A stretch of DNA of 64,000 bases from Variovorax paradoxus (lineage in GTDB: Bacteria; Pseudomonadota; Gammaproteobacteria; Burkholderiales; Burkholderiaceae_C). The notes below the pieces were generated by a model, which had not been told where the DNA came from, did no database searches, and saw only the letters and a program-made list of their open reading frames with translations. The translations under genes and the position numbers were made by a program. Shown here piece by piece: positions 8,312-16,715 of the stretch; position 1 is the first letter of the stretch; every line of letters begins with the position of its first letter. The stretch spans positions 744,001 to 808,000 of the forward strand of contig NZ_JAUSXG010000001.1 of assembly GCF_030815855.1 (NCBI RefSeq). The letters are read 5' to 3'.

Positions 8312-9667
8312 ATGACGACATCTCCTTCTTCCTCTCTTTCGTTCTCGACCCCCGTGGTCACCGCCATGCGCGTGGTCCCCGTCGCGGGGCACGACAGCAT
8401 GCTGATGAACCTGAGCGGCGCGCACGGCCCGTTCTTCACGCGCAACCTGCTGATCCTGACCGACAGCGCCGGCCACACCGGCGTCGGCGAAGTGCCGGGC
8501 GGCGAGAAGATCCGCCAGACGCTCGAAGATGCGCGCGGCCTCATCGTGGGCCAGCCCCTCGGCCGCCACAACGCCGTGCTCAACAGCCTGCGCAGCGCCT
8601 TCGCCAACCGCGACAGCGGCGGCCGCGGCCAGCAGACCTTCGACCTGCGCGTGACCATCCATGCGGTCACCGCCGTCGAGGCGGCGTTGCTCGACCTGCT
8701 GGGCCAGCACCTCGAAGTGCCCGTGGCCGCACTGCTCGGCGAAGGCCAGCAGCGCGACGCGGTGCAGATGCTCGGCTACCTGTTCTACGTGGGCGACCGC
8801 ACCCAGACCGACCTGCCGTACCAAAGCGCCCCCGGCGCCGACAACGACTGGTTCCGCCTGCGCCATGAAGAAGCGATGACCCCTGAAGCCATCGTGCGCC
8901 TGGCCGAAGCCACCCATGCGCGCTACGGCTTTACCGACTTCAAGCTCAAGGGCGGCGTGCTGCGCGGCGAAGAAGAAGTCGAGGCCATCCGTGCGCTGCA
9001 CGAGCGCTTTCCGCAGGCGCGCGTCACGCTCGACCCGAACGGCGGCTGGCTGCTGCAGGATGCCATTCGCCTCTGCCGCGACCTGCATGGCGTCATGGCC
9101 TATGCCGAAGACCCGTGCGGTGCCGAGGGCGTGTTCTCGGGCCGCGAAGTCATGGCCGAATTCCGCCGTGCCACGGGTCTCCCGACCGCCACCAACATGG
9201 TGGCGACCGACTGGCGCGAGATGGTCCACAGCCTTTCGCTGCAGTCGGTCGACATTCCGCTGGCCGACCCGCACTTCTGGACAATGCAGGGCTCGGTGCG
9301 CGTGGCGCAGCTGTGCCAGGCCTGGGGCCTGACCTGGGGTTCGCATTCGAACAACCACTTCGACGTGTCGCTGGCGATGTTCACGCACGTCGCGGCGGCC
9401 GCGCCGGGCAAGGTCACGGCCATCGACACGCACTGGATCTGGCAGGACGGCCAGCATCTGACGAAGGCGCCGCTGCAGATCGAGGGCGGTTTCGTGAAGG
9501 TGCCGACGCGTGGCGGACTGGGCATCGAGCTCGACATGGACGCGGTCGAGAAGGCGCATCAGCTCTACCTGAAGCACGGACTGGGCGCGCGCAACGATGC
9601 GCAGGCCATGCAATACCTAGTCCCGGGGTGGACTTTCGACAATAAAAAACCATGTCTGGTCCGCTGA
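8312..9667 (+). CDS. gudD: Glucarate dehydratase (enolase superfamily)
   Basis: 451 aa from the ATG at 8312, close to the family length of about 446. The enzyme dehydrates D-glucarate (and L-idarate) to 5-keto-4-deoxyglucarate in the cytoplasm. Family landmarks are all present in order: [11 protein letters not shown] and [11 protein letters not shown] in the capping domain, the catalytic KLKGG lysine pair, metal-ligand segments LDPNGGW and [15 protein letters not shown], the catalytic His in [12 protein letters not shown] and [10 protein letters not shown]. It is co-transcribed with the Bug receptor upstream. The next pathway enzymes (ketodeoxyglucarate dehydratase, semialdehyde dehydrogenase) are not adjacent. 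The start just after TTCACCGAGCAC has no strong ribosome binding site, but it matches the family N-terminus well. Confidence 0.96.
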   Translation: MTTSPSSSLSFSTPVVTAMRVVPVAGHDSMLMNLSGAHGPFFTRNLLILTDSAGHTGVGEVPGGEKIRQTLEDARGLIVGQPLGRHNAVLNSLRSAFANRDSGGRGQQTFDLRVTIHAVTAVEAALLDLLGQHLEVPVAALLGEGQQRDAVQMLGYLFYVGDRTQTDLPYQSAPGADNDWFRLRHEEAMTPEAIVRLAEATHARYGFTDFKLKGGVLRGEEEVEAIRALHERFPQARVTLDPNGGWLLQDAIRLCRDLHGVMAYAEDPCGAEGVFSGREVMAEFRRATGLPTATNMVATDWREMVHSLSLQSVDIPLADPHFWTMQGSVRVAQLCQAWGLTWGSHSNNHFDVSLAMFTHVAAAAPGKVTAIDTHWIWQDGQHLTKAPLQIEGGFVKVPTRGGLGIELDMDAVEKAHQLYLKHGLGARNDAQAMQYLVPGWTFDNKKPCLVR

Positions 9668-9733
9668 GGGCATGCACAGCTCGGGCCTACCGCACGCGTT
9701 GCATCATCCCCTGAGAAGCCAGGAGGTCATCAC

Positions 9734-9762
9734 GAAGCCGCATCGGTATCGATGCCGGCTTC
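9734..9762. terminator. Strong hairpin between convergent genes
   Basis: GAAGCCG-CATCG / CGATG-CCGGCTTC form a 12-bp stem with one bulged base and a GTAT loop, placed between the ends of gudD (+) and the SDR (-). There is no U-tract on either side, so it could act as a bidirectional stop or mRNA 3'-end protector rather than a classical terminator. Confidence 0.55.
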
Positions 9763-9769
9763 AACGAGC

Positions 9770-10642
9770 TCAGATGAAGGGCACGCCGCCGGTCACCGGG
9801 ATGGTCGCGCCCGAGATGTAGCTTGCCTGGTCGCTGGCGAGCAGCACGTAGACCGCCTGCAGCTCCGCCGGCTGGCCCGGCCGCTTCATCGGCGTTTGCT
9901 TGCCGAACTCCTTCACCTGCTCGGCCGGCATCGTCGACGGGATGAGCGGTGTCCAGAACGGCCCCGGGGCCACGCAGTTCACCCGGATGCCTTTCTCGGC
10001 GAGGAGTTGCGCCATGCCGCCCGAAATGTTCTGGATCGCACCCTTGGTCGCCGCGTAGGCCACCAGCGTGGCGTTGGGCTTGTCGGCATTGATCGATGTG
10101 GTGCTGATGATCGAGGCACCCGGCTTCATGCGCGCCGCGGAAGCCCGGCACAGAAAGAAGTTGGCGTAGACGTTGGTCCGGAAGGTGCGATCGAACTCCT
10201 CGGGCGAGATCTCGTCGAGCGATTTGTGGCTCATCTGGAAGGCCGCATTGTTGACGAGCACGTCGAGCCGGCCGAACGCGTCGAATGCGCGGTCCACGAG
10301 GCTGCGGCAATGCGCCTCTTCGCAGATGTCGCCGGGCACCGCGATGCAGCGGCGGCCTGCGCGCTCGATCCATTCGCGGGTGACCTGGGCATCTTCCTCT
10401 TCCTCGGCAAGGTAGGAGATGAGCACGTCGGCGCCTTCACGCGCGAAGGCGAGCGCCACCGCGCGGCCGATGCCGCTGTCGCCGCCGGTGATGAGCGCGG
10501 CCTTGCCCTGGAGCTTGCCGCTGCCGACGTACGACTGCTCGCCGAAATCGGGTGGCGGCGACATCTTCGATTCGAGGCCGGGCGGTTGCTGCGCGGGTGT
10601 GGAAAAGGGCGGCTGCGCACCGGCTTGGCGAGGATCTGTCAT
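9770..10642 (-). CDS. SDR-family oxidoreductase (YghA/glucose-dehydrogenase-like)
   Basis: 290 aa from the ATG at 10642. A long Pro/Gln-rich N-terminus (about 45 residues) precedes a classical short-chain dehydrogenase Rossmann fold: the cofactor motif TGGDSGIGRA, the NNAA strand motif, Ser in STTSIN and the catalytic Tyr-Lys in YAATKGA. The C-terminal half ends VTGGVPFI as in the YghA/YdaD group, which is often stress-induced. The substrate is unknown. Next upstream is another SDR in the same orientation (104 bp from that gene's stop), with a 15-codon ORF between them. Co-transcription is likely. Confidence 0.9.
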   Translation of the reverse strand: MTDPRQAGAQPPFSTPAQQPPGLESKMSPPPDFGEQSYVGSGKLQGKAALITGGDSGIGRAVALAFAREGADVLISYLAEEEEDAQVTREWIERAGRRCIAVPGDICEEAHCRSLVDRAFDAFGRLDVLVNNAAFQMSHKSLDEISPEEFDRTFRTNVYANFFLCRASAARMKPGASIISTTSINADKPNATLVAYAATKGAIQNISGGMAQLLAEKGIRVNCVAPGPFWTPLIPSTMPAEQVKEFGKQTPMKRPGQPAELQAVYVLLASDQASYISGATIPVTGGVPFI

Positions 10643-10701
10643 GGTGGTTCCTGGATGAAGGGATGGATGGAAGGAAAGGGTGGAAGGGGCCGGCTCGGCG
10701 T

Positions 10702-10749
10702 TCAGGCGCCGGCGTCGTTCTCGGAATCGGCCGTGGGTGATTTCTTCAT
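10702..10749 (-). CDS. Possible 15-aa peptide coupled to the upstream SDR
   Basis: Reads MKKSPTADSENDAGA then TGA. Its ATG overlaps the TGA of the preceding SDR gene (ATGA) and a good Shine-Dalgarno, AAGGAG, sits 7-8 nt upstream inside that gene. This arrangement is typical of translational coupling. It is too short to recognise and could be only a spacer or a regulatory peptide. Evidence is the ribosome binding site and overlap alone. Confidence 0.3.
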   Translation of the reverse strand: MKKSPTADSENDAGA

Positions 10750-11786
10750 CGTGTGCTCCTTGCGTTGCTTGAAAGACAGGCGGCCACGGCCACCCCGGCG
10801 AGCGCGCCCAGGCCGAGCCACAGCGCATCGGCGGACCGCGCCTTTTGGCGGAAGCCCCCGTCGATGGCGCAGCCGCGCGAGGGCTCGAACAGGTTGCCGT
10901 CGGTGCGATCGGCGGGCGCGGCGTGTCGCATTGCCGCACCGCCCACCCATCCGAGCGCGCGCGCCATCAGGTGCGGCGCGAGCGCATGCATCAGGATGCC
11001 CGGGCGCGCCTGCGCACCGATGTAGGTGCGTGCGCGCGGCCGGGTGGCCAGCGCGACCAGCGCATTGGCCACACGGCGCGGGTCGACCACCGGCGGCGGT
11101 GGCCTGACCCGATGCCCGCTGTAGTTCGCGCCATGCGACATGCCGGGCGAATCCACGAAAGTCGGAAACACCTCGCAGACGTGGATGCCCGGATGGCCCG
11201 AGAGCTCCGCGCGCAGCGACTCCGAGAACCCGCGAATGCCGAACTTGCTGGCGGTGTACGCCGCGGCATAGGGCGTGGCAACCCAGCCGCCCAGCGAGAT
11301 CATGTGGACCAGCGTGCCGCGGCCGCGCGCGAGAAAGTGGGGAACGATGGCGTACGCGCCGTGCATGTGGCCGAGCAGGTTGGCCTCGACCACGCGCCTG
11401 TGCGATGCGAGCGGCGTGTCCTCGAACCGCCCCACGGCGCCGACGCCCACGTTGTTGATCCACATGTCCACTTGGCCGAAATGATCGATGGCCGCCTGCG
11501 CGAGAGCCGACATGGCCGCAGGGTCGGTCACGTCGGTAGGCACGGCGAGCGCGCGCGCACCGGCGCGCTCGCAATCGTCGGCCACCGACTGCAGCGTCTC
11601 CCGGTTGCGCGCGGCCAGCACGAGCGAGGCGCCCTGCGCGGCAAAGGCCAGCGCGGCGGCACGGCCGATGCCGCTGGAAGCGCCGGTGAGCACCACCACC
11701 ACTTGGCGCAGCGTGTGAGGCGTGGCGTCGGCGGGTCCCGATGAGCGGTCGGAGGGCGAGGGTTTCGCTGCGGAGAGTGGAGACAC
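10746..11786 (-). CDS. SDR-family oxidoreductase with C-terminal membrane anchor
   Basis: About 346 aa if started at the GTG at 11786, which has AGGAG eight nt upstream. An in-frame GTG at 11819 would add 11 residues but has a poor site. Classical SDR features are LTGASSGIGRAAALAFAAQG, NNVG, SLGG and YTASKFG. After the catalytic domain the protein continues for ~60 residues and ends with a hydrophobic segment (WLGLGALAGVAVAACLSS), suggesting attachment to the inner membrane. This architecture is common in proteobacterial SDRs of unknown substrate. Its stop overlaps the start of the 15-aa ORF, and it probably heads an operon with the SDR at 9770-10642. Confidence 0.85.
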   Translation of the reverse strand: MSPLSAAKPSPSDRSSGPADATPHTLRQVVVVLTGASSGIGRAAALAFAAQGASLVLAARNRETLQSVADDCERAGARALAVPTDVTDPAAMSALAQAAIDHFGQVDMWINNVGVGAVGRFEDTPLASHRRVVEANLLGHMHGAYAIVPHFLARGRGTLVHMISLGGWVATPYAAAYTASKFGIRGFSESLRAELSGHPGIHVCEVFPTFVDSPGMSHGANYSGHRVRPPPPVVDPRRVANALVALATRPRARTYIGAQARPGILMHALAPHLMARALGWVGGAAMRHAAPADRTDGNLFEPSRGCAIDGGFRQKARSADALWLGLGALAGVAVAACLSSNARSTR

Positions 11787-12052
11787 GGAAAGAGCTCCTG
11801 CAGTGGGCGACGGCTCCACCTTTCGACGTCCCGGCGGCGGCGTGCGCGCGAGGCTTGCGCATCCGCACGTCGGACAAAGCCCACGACGCTGTACTGATCA
11901 GTCGGCGGACGGATTCGCCGTGCCGGCAGGATCCGCTGTGGGCGGCTCGCAATCGCACATTTCGCGCTTTTCTCGACACTAGGTTCAGCATCGGCGCGGC
12001 AGTGCTTTCTTTAGCATGAGCCCACCATCAGACCCCTGCGAACAGGCCCCGA

Positions 12053-12925
12053 ATGTCCAAGCTCCTGACCGCGCTGCGCGCCGATCACTTGCCGGAAGCC
12101 GTCAGGCAATCCTCCGCATTGGGATGGCCATACCGGGAAGCCGACTGGCGCTTCGCGTTCGATCTCGGCAGCGGCTTCGCGGCGGAAGTCGACGGTCGTC
12201 TGGTCGCTACGGCGATGTGGTGGCCCTATGGCAAGACCCATGCCTCGGTGGGCATGATCATCGTCGACCCGCGCATGCAGGGGCAGGGCCTGGGGCGTGC
12301 CCTGATGGCAAAACTGCTCCACGAGGCGCGCAACCGCACGGTGGTGCTGAACTCCACGGAAGAAGGGCTCCCGCTTTATGCGCAGCTGGGGTTCGTCGCC
12401 CGCGGGCGGGTGTTCCAGCACCAGGCCCTATGGCCGGCAACCACCGTTCTTGCCACCGAACCGGCGAGCGTCCGTCCCATGCAGGAAGCTGACAGCGAGA
12501 GCGTGCGCCGGTTGGACCTGGCCGCCACGGGGATGGACCGCACAGCATTGCTCGATGCATTGTTCGAGGCCGGGACGACGATGGTTGTCGACCGCGGCGC
12601 CGGCGTCTCGGCTTACGCTTGCGCGCGGGAATTCGGGCGCGGCGTGGTGATCGGCCCTGTGGCCGCATCCGGCCCAAACAGTGCGGCCGATGCGAGGGAT
12701 CTCATCACCGCACTCTCCGACCAAGTCCGCGGCCGGTTTCTTCGCATCGACGTGACAGAGGGCAGTGGTCTGTCCGCCTGGTTGACCGAAACAGGGCTGC
12801 CCTGCGTCGGGCATGCCGTGCCGATGGTGCGGGACGTCCAGCCTCGCGCGATCGATGCCGTTGCCGATGCCGTTGCAGATGCGCACCCGCGCCTGTTCGC
12901 CCTTTCGAACCAGTCGTTCGGCTGA
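12053..12925 (+). CDS. GNAT-family N-acetyltransferase, two-domain
   Basis: 290 aa. The N-terminal half is a GNAT fold: the acetyl-CoA pyrophosphate loop is visible in VDPRMQGQGLGRALM (Q-x-x-G-x-G motif) at about residues 70-84, followed by the late strand-helix PLYAQLGF. The C-terminal half (about 150-290) resembles the degenerate second GNAT-like domain seen in YitF/DUF-type acetyltransferases (AREFGRGVVIGPVAA, RIDVTEGSGLSAWL). The substrate is unknown. The gene is followed 45 bp later by an FAD-dependent amine/amino-acid oxidase on the same strand, so the two may be co-transcribed. Confidence 0.85.
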   Translation: MSKLLTALRADHLPEAVRQSSALGWPYREADWRFAFDLGSGFAAEVDGRLVATAMWWPYGKTHASVGMIIVDPRMQGQGLGRALMAKLLHEARNRTVVLNSTEEGLPLYAQLGFVARGRVFQHQALWPATTVLATEPASVRPMQEADSESVRRLDLAATGMDRTALLDALFEAGTTMVVDRGAGVSAYACAREFGRGVVIGPVAASGPNSAADARDLITALSDQVRGRFLRIDVTEGSGLSAWLTETGLPCVGHAVPMVRDVQPRAIDAVADAVADAHPRLFALSNQSFG

Positions 12926-12970
12926 CCCGACGACTCATCGCACATCCCCTGACATGATGGAAATCCACCT

Positions 12971-14248
12971 ATGAAGCTGATGCCCTACTGGCTCGACACT
13001 GCGCCCAAATTCACCGGTGGGCAGACCGAAGCGCCCGGCGGCGACGTCGATGTGGCGGTGGTCGGCGCGGGCTTCACCGGCTTGTCCGCGGCCATCGCAC
13101 TGGCGAAGAAAGGTGCGAGTGTTGCGGTGTTCGACGCCGGGAACGTGGGCAGTGCTGCTTCCGGCCGCAATGGCGGCATGTGCAACAACGGCTTCGCACA
13201 AGACTACTGTGCGCTGTCGGGCCAACTCGGGCGGGAGCGGGCCAACATGCTCTACCGCGCCTTCGACGCGGGCGTTTCCAAGGTGGAATCGCTGATCGCG
13301 GAGGAAGGCATCGACTGCGACTTCAAGCGCGTCGGCAAGCTCAAGCTCGCTGCCAAGCCGGAGCACTACGAGAAGCTGGCCCGCTCACAGGCATTGATGG
13401 CGAAGGAGTGCGATCCCGACACCCACATGGTGACGCGGGCAGAACTGCGCAGCGAAATCGGGTCGGATCAGTACTTTGGCGGCATGGTCTTCGGCAAGAG
13501 CGCGGGCATGCACGTGGGGCGCTACGGCCATGGCCTTGCCGTGGCGGCCGCGAAGCGCGGCGTGCGCATCTACGAAAACGCGCCGGTCGTCGGCCTCAAG
13601 CGGCAGGCCGGTTCGGTGCACCAGGTCGAAACGCCCGGCGGCAGCATCCGCGCCAAACAGGTGCTGCTCGCGACGGGCACATCGGCCGTGGGGCCGTTGG
13701 CCTGGTTCCGCCGCCGCATCGTGCCCGTGGGTGCATTCATCATCGTGACCGAACCGCTCTCGGTCGAAGTGCTAGACCGGCTGACGCCGCGGCGCCGGAT
13801 GACGACCGACACGAAGAACTTCGTCAACTACTTCCGCGTGACGCCGGACAACCGCCTGCTGTTCGGTGGCCGCGCGCGGTTTGCTGCCACCAATCCCAAG
13901 TCGGACGTGAAGAGCGGCGCCATCCTGCAACGATCGCTCGTGGAAGTCTTTCCCGAGCTCAGAGATACCCGCATCGACTACTGCTGGGGCGGCATGGTCG
14001 ACATGACCCGCGACCGCCTGCCGCGTGCCGGAGAGCGCAACGGCCTCTTCTATTCCATGGGCTACAGCGGGCACGGTACCCACATGTCGACCTACATGGG
14101 AACGATCATGGCCGAGGTGCTGGATGGCCGCGCCGACCTGAACCCGTGGCGCGATTTCGACTGGCCCGCGATTCCCGGGCATTTCGGCAAGCCGTGGTTT
14201 CTTCCGATCGTCGGCGCGTACTACCGCTTCCAGGATCTGGTGCGCTGA
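12971..14248 (+). CDS. FAD-dependent oxidoreductase (DAO/PuuB-like)
   Basis: 425 aa. The N-terminal dinucleotide-binding motif is VAVVGAGFTGLSAAIALAKK ending in an acidic residue, followed by SGRNGGMCNNGF, the second conserved FAD-contact region of the D-amino-acid oxidase family. C-terminal signatures are YCWGGMVDMTRDRLPRAG and GYSGHGTHMSTYMG. Best guess is an amine or amino-acid oxidase of the gamma-glutamylputrescine oxidase (PuuB/OrdL) type. No other putrescine genes are nearby, so the substrate cannot be fixed. Confidence 0.88.
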   Translation: MKLMPYWLDTAPKFTGGQTEAPGGDVDVAVVGAGFTGLSAAIALAKKGASVAVFDAGNVGSAASGRNGGMCNNGFAQDYCALSGQLGRERANMLYRAFDAGVSKVESLIAEEGIDCDFKRVGKLKLAAKPEHYEKLARSQALMAKECDPDTHMVTRAELRSEIGSDQYFGGMVFGKSAGMHVGRYGHGLAVAAAKRGVRIYENAPVVGLKRQAGSVHQVETPGGSIRAKQVLLATGTSAVGPLAWFRRRIVPVGAFIIVTEPLSVEVLDRLTPRRRMTTDTKNFVNYFRVTPDNRLLFGGRARFAATNPKSDVKSGAILQRSLVEVFPELRDTRIDYCWGGMVDMTRDRLPRAGERNGLFYSMGYSGHGTHMSTYMGTIMAEVLDGRADLNPWRDFDWPAIPGHFGKPWFLPIVGAYYRFQDLVR

Positions 14249-14269
14249 ATACCTTCGGCGGCCGGGCGG

Positions 14270-14740
14270 TCAGTCCGCCTCGGCCGGGGCGAGCATCGTC
14301 CCGCGGCAGTTCGGCGAGCCGCAGCGGCAGGGGTACTTCGAGGCCGGCGAACCGTCGTCGGCCGTGAGGGAATAGTCGATGAACAACTCGTCGCCCGCGT
14401 CCACCGCCACGATGGTCTGGAACTTCAGCATCAGTTCGCCCGCGTCGTCGTACTCTTCGACGGCTTCGCAGTTCGGATCGCAGGCGTGGTTCAAATGGCG
14501 CGTGCCGTTGCCGCCCTTGCCGCCGTCGATGGTCTCGTGGTTGGAGAGCGTGAACAGGTAGGTGAGCTGGTCGTCCCACGCCTTGGCGGCGATCTCCGGC
14601 TGCGTGTAGCGCCGGCCTTCATAGAGGCCGAGGAACGCGTAGGCGGGCAGGTCGCGCGTCGCGAAGGCGCCGAGCCCGTGCACTCCGCTGGGTGCCACCC
14701 GGATGAAGGGCGTGGACGAGGTTGGATTGCGGCGTTTCAT
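14270..14740 (-). CDS. SET-domain protein (putative protein-lysine methyltransferase)
   Basis: 156 aa containing a nearly complete minimal SET domain. It has the N-terminal VHGLGAFATRD segment, the substrate/cofactor knot residues HLNHACDPNCEA (the N-H-x-C-x-P-N-C motif), GDELFIDYSL with the catalytic Tyr, and a post-SET zinc-like cysteine cluster CRCGSPNCRGTM. In eukaryotes this domain methylates histone lysines; bacterial stand-alone versions are of mostly unknown target. It lies convergent to the FAD oxidoreductase (21 bp apart) and codirectional with the LysR gene. Function in this organism is not deducible. Confidence 0.9.
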   Translation of the reverse strand: MKRRNPTSSTPFIRVAPSGVHGLGAFATRDLPAYAFLGLYEGRRYTQPEIAAKAWDDQLTYLFTLSNHETIDGGKGGNGTRHLNHACDPNCEAVEEYDDAGELMLKFQTIVAVDAGDELFIDYSLTADDGSPASKYPCRCGSPNCRGTMLAPAEAD

Positions 14741-14767
14741 GTGCGCAAGTGTGCACCAGCCGCTTGC

Positions 14768-15691
14768 TCATCCGTGGGGCTCGTCGTCGGCTTGTGCTTG
14801 AAACATGCGCGTGAAATCGCAGCATTCCTGCACCAGCATCACGATCGACGACGTGAGTGCGCTGCGATGCTCGCCCTTGTGCATGGCGACGTAGCGCACC
14901 ACGGGCAGGGCGGGCACCACGTCGATCACCGCCAGCATGCCGGCCGCAACGAGCGGGGCCAGGCACTGGCGCGGAAGGTAGCTCACGCCCAGGCCCGACA
15001 CCGTGAGCCCGGTCAGCGCCACGAGGTTGCTCACCACGATGGTGTCGACTGGCTGCACACCCTGGTCCTTCATCCAGGCGTCGTAGGCGCGCCCGGTGCC
15101 TGAACTCTTGCCTTGCACCAGCATGCGGTGCCGCGCGAGTTCGTGCAGCCGCACGCTGCCGGTGGCCTGCACCACGCCGGGCTTGCACATCCAGGCGCTC
15201 TTCACCTCGCCGATGGCCTTGCTCTGCATGCGCGAATCGGCAAAGGTGTCGGGAACGATCACCAGGTCGAGTTCATCGGCCAGCAGCTTGTCGCGCAGCT
15301 GCAGGCTGTCGTCGACGTCGGGCTCGAGAATGACCTTGGGGTAGCGCTGCTGGATCAGGCCCACGAGCCGCGGCAGCCAGGTCATCGCCGTGAGCTCCGT
15401 CACGCCGATGCGCAGCCGCCGCTCCACCACGCCCGGCTTGCTGAACTGCTCGACGGCCGCGTCGCGCTGTTCGAGCAGCCTGGCCGCGAGCACGAACATC
15501 TCTTCGCCTTTTTCGGTCAGCCGTGCGGTGCGCTGGCTGCGGTCGAAGAGCTCGGTGTCGAACAGCAGCTCGAGCTCATGCACCCGCTTGGACACGGCCG
15601 ATTGCGAGGTATGAAGCTGGTTGGCCGCCTGCGCGAAGCCGCCGAGCTTGGCGATCCAGTACAGGGCTTCGAGCTGCTTGAAGGTCATCAC
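14768..15691 (-). CDS. LysR-family transcriptional regulator
   Basis: 307 aa. N-terminal winged HTH visible as FKQLEALYWIAKLGGFAQAA, then TSQSAVSKRVHELE, followed by the two-lobed effector domain. The gene begins MM, so the start may be 15691 or 15688. It is divergent from the amino-acid-binding protein gene at 15820 with ~130 bp between, where TTATTCGATCACTAA-like AT-rich sequence could hold its binding site. By the usual LysR arrangement it probably controls the binding protein and aminotransferase genes. The ligand is unknown. Confidence 0.9.
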   Translation of the reverse strand: MMTFKQLEALYWIAKLGGFAQAANQLHTSQSAVSKRVHELELLFDTELFDRSQRTARLTEKGEEMFVLAARLLEQRDAAVEQFSKPGVVERRLRIGVTELTAMTWLPRLVGLIQQRYPKVILEPDVDDSLQLRDKLLADELDLVIVPDTFADSRMQSKAIGEVKSAWMCKPGVVQATGSVRLHELARHRMLVQGKSSGTGRAYDAWMKDQGVQPVDTIVVSNLVALTGLTVSGLGVSYLPRQCLAPLVAAGMLAVIDVVPALPVVRYVAMHKGEHRSALTSSIVMLVQECCDFTRMFQAQADDEPHG

Positions 15692-15819
15692 GGTGCAAGG
15701 CCCTGCATTGAACGCTTTTGTTCATCTTATTCGATCACTAAAAATCGCTTTTGGAAATTTGAAGCGGGGCCGAAGATTCGCCGGTGCCGCCTCACGCCTC
15801 ATCTTCAAAGGACTCTTCC

Positions 15820-16713
15820 ATGAACTTCAAACTGTCCCTCGCGCTCGGCGCCAGCGTTGCATTGATTTGCGGCGCCGCGGCCGCGCAAGAGAGCCCCACG
15901 CTGCGCAAGATCAAGGAAAGCGGCACCGTGCAGATCGGCAGCCGCGACACGCAGATTCCGTTCTCCTACAAGACCGGCGCCGAAAGCGCACCCATCGGCT
16001 TCACCAACGAGATCTGCCTCAAGGTGGTCGACGCCATCAAGGCCAAGCTCGGCCTTCAGAAGATCGAGGTGCGCTACACGCTGCTCAACTCGACCAACCG
16101 CATTCCGCTGGTGCAGAACGGCACGGTCGATCTCGACTGCGCGACCACCACCAACACCGTGCAGCGCCAGCAGCAGGTCGACTTCGCGCCGAGCCATTTC
16201 GTCACCAACATCACCGCCGCGGTAAAGAAGAACTCGGGCATCAACTCGATTGCCGACCTGCAGGGCAAGACCGTGGCCACGGTGGCCGGCAGCACCTCGA
16301 TGCAGCTGCTGCGCGGCTTCCGCAAGACCGAGAACATCGAAGTGCAGGAAATCGCCGGCAAGGACACCGCCGATGCGTTCCTGCTGCTCGCGAGCGACCG
16401 CGCCGTGGCCTACGTGCTCGACGACGTGCAGCTGGCCGGCCTCATCGCCAACCAGCCCAACGCCTCCGACTACAAGCTGCTGAAGGACGTGCTGCGGCAA
16501 GAACCCTACGGCATCATGATGCGCAAGGACGACCCCGAGTTCAAGGCCGTCGTCGACCAGGCCGTGACCGAGATGATGAAGTCGGGCGCCATCGACAAGC
16601 TCTACGCCAAGTGGTTCATGGCGCCCATTCCGCCGCGCAACGTGAACCTCAACTTCCCGATGTCCGACGCCGTGCGCGAGGCCTACAAGAACCCGAACAA
16701 CAAGGGCGTTTGA
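15820..16713 (+). CDS. Amino-acid ABC transporter periplasmic binding protein (GltI-like)
   Basis: 297 aa from the ATG at 15820, downstream of AAAGGACTCTTCC. The signal peptide ends GAAAAQE. Solute-binding family 3 signatures follow: LRKIKESGTVQIGSRDTQIPFSY, GFTNEICLKVVDAIKAKLG, NRIPLVQNGTVDLDCATTTNT and YGIMMRKDDPEFK. This pattern matches glutamate/aspartate-type receptors. No permease or ATPase genes are adjacent. The class V aminotransferase gene starts 2 bp after its stop, so the pair is an operon divergent from a LysR regulator, suggesting uptake and transamination of one amino acid-like compound. Confidence 0.92.
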   Translation: MNFKLSLALGASVALICGAAAAQESPTLRKIKESGTVQIGSRDTQIPFSYKTGAESAPIGFTNEICLKVVDAIKAKLGLQKIEVRYTLLNSTNRIPLVQNGTVDLDCATTTNTVQRQQQVDFAPSHFVTNITAAVKKNSGINSIADLQGKTVATVAGSTSMQLLRGFRKTENIEVQEIAGKDTADAFLLLASDRAVAYVLDDVQLAGLIANQPNASDYKLLKDVLRQEPYGIMMRKDDPEFKAVVDQAVTEMMKSGAIDKLYAKWFMAPIPPRNVNLNFPMSDAVREAYKNPNNKGV

Positions 16714-16715
16714 AG

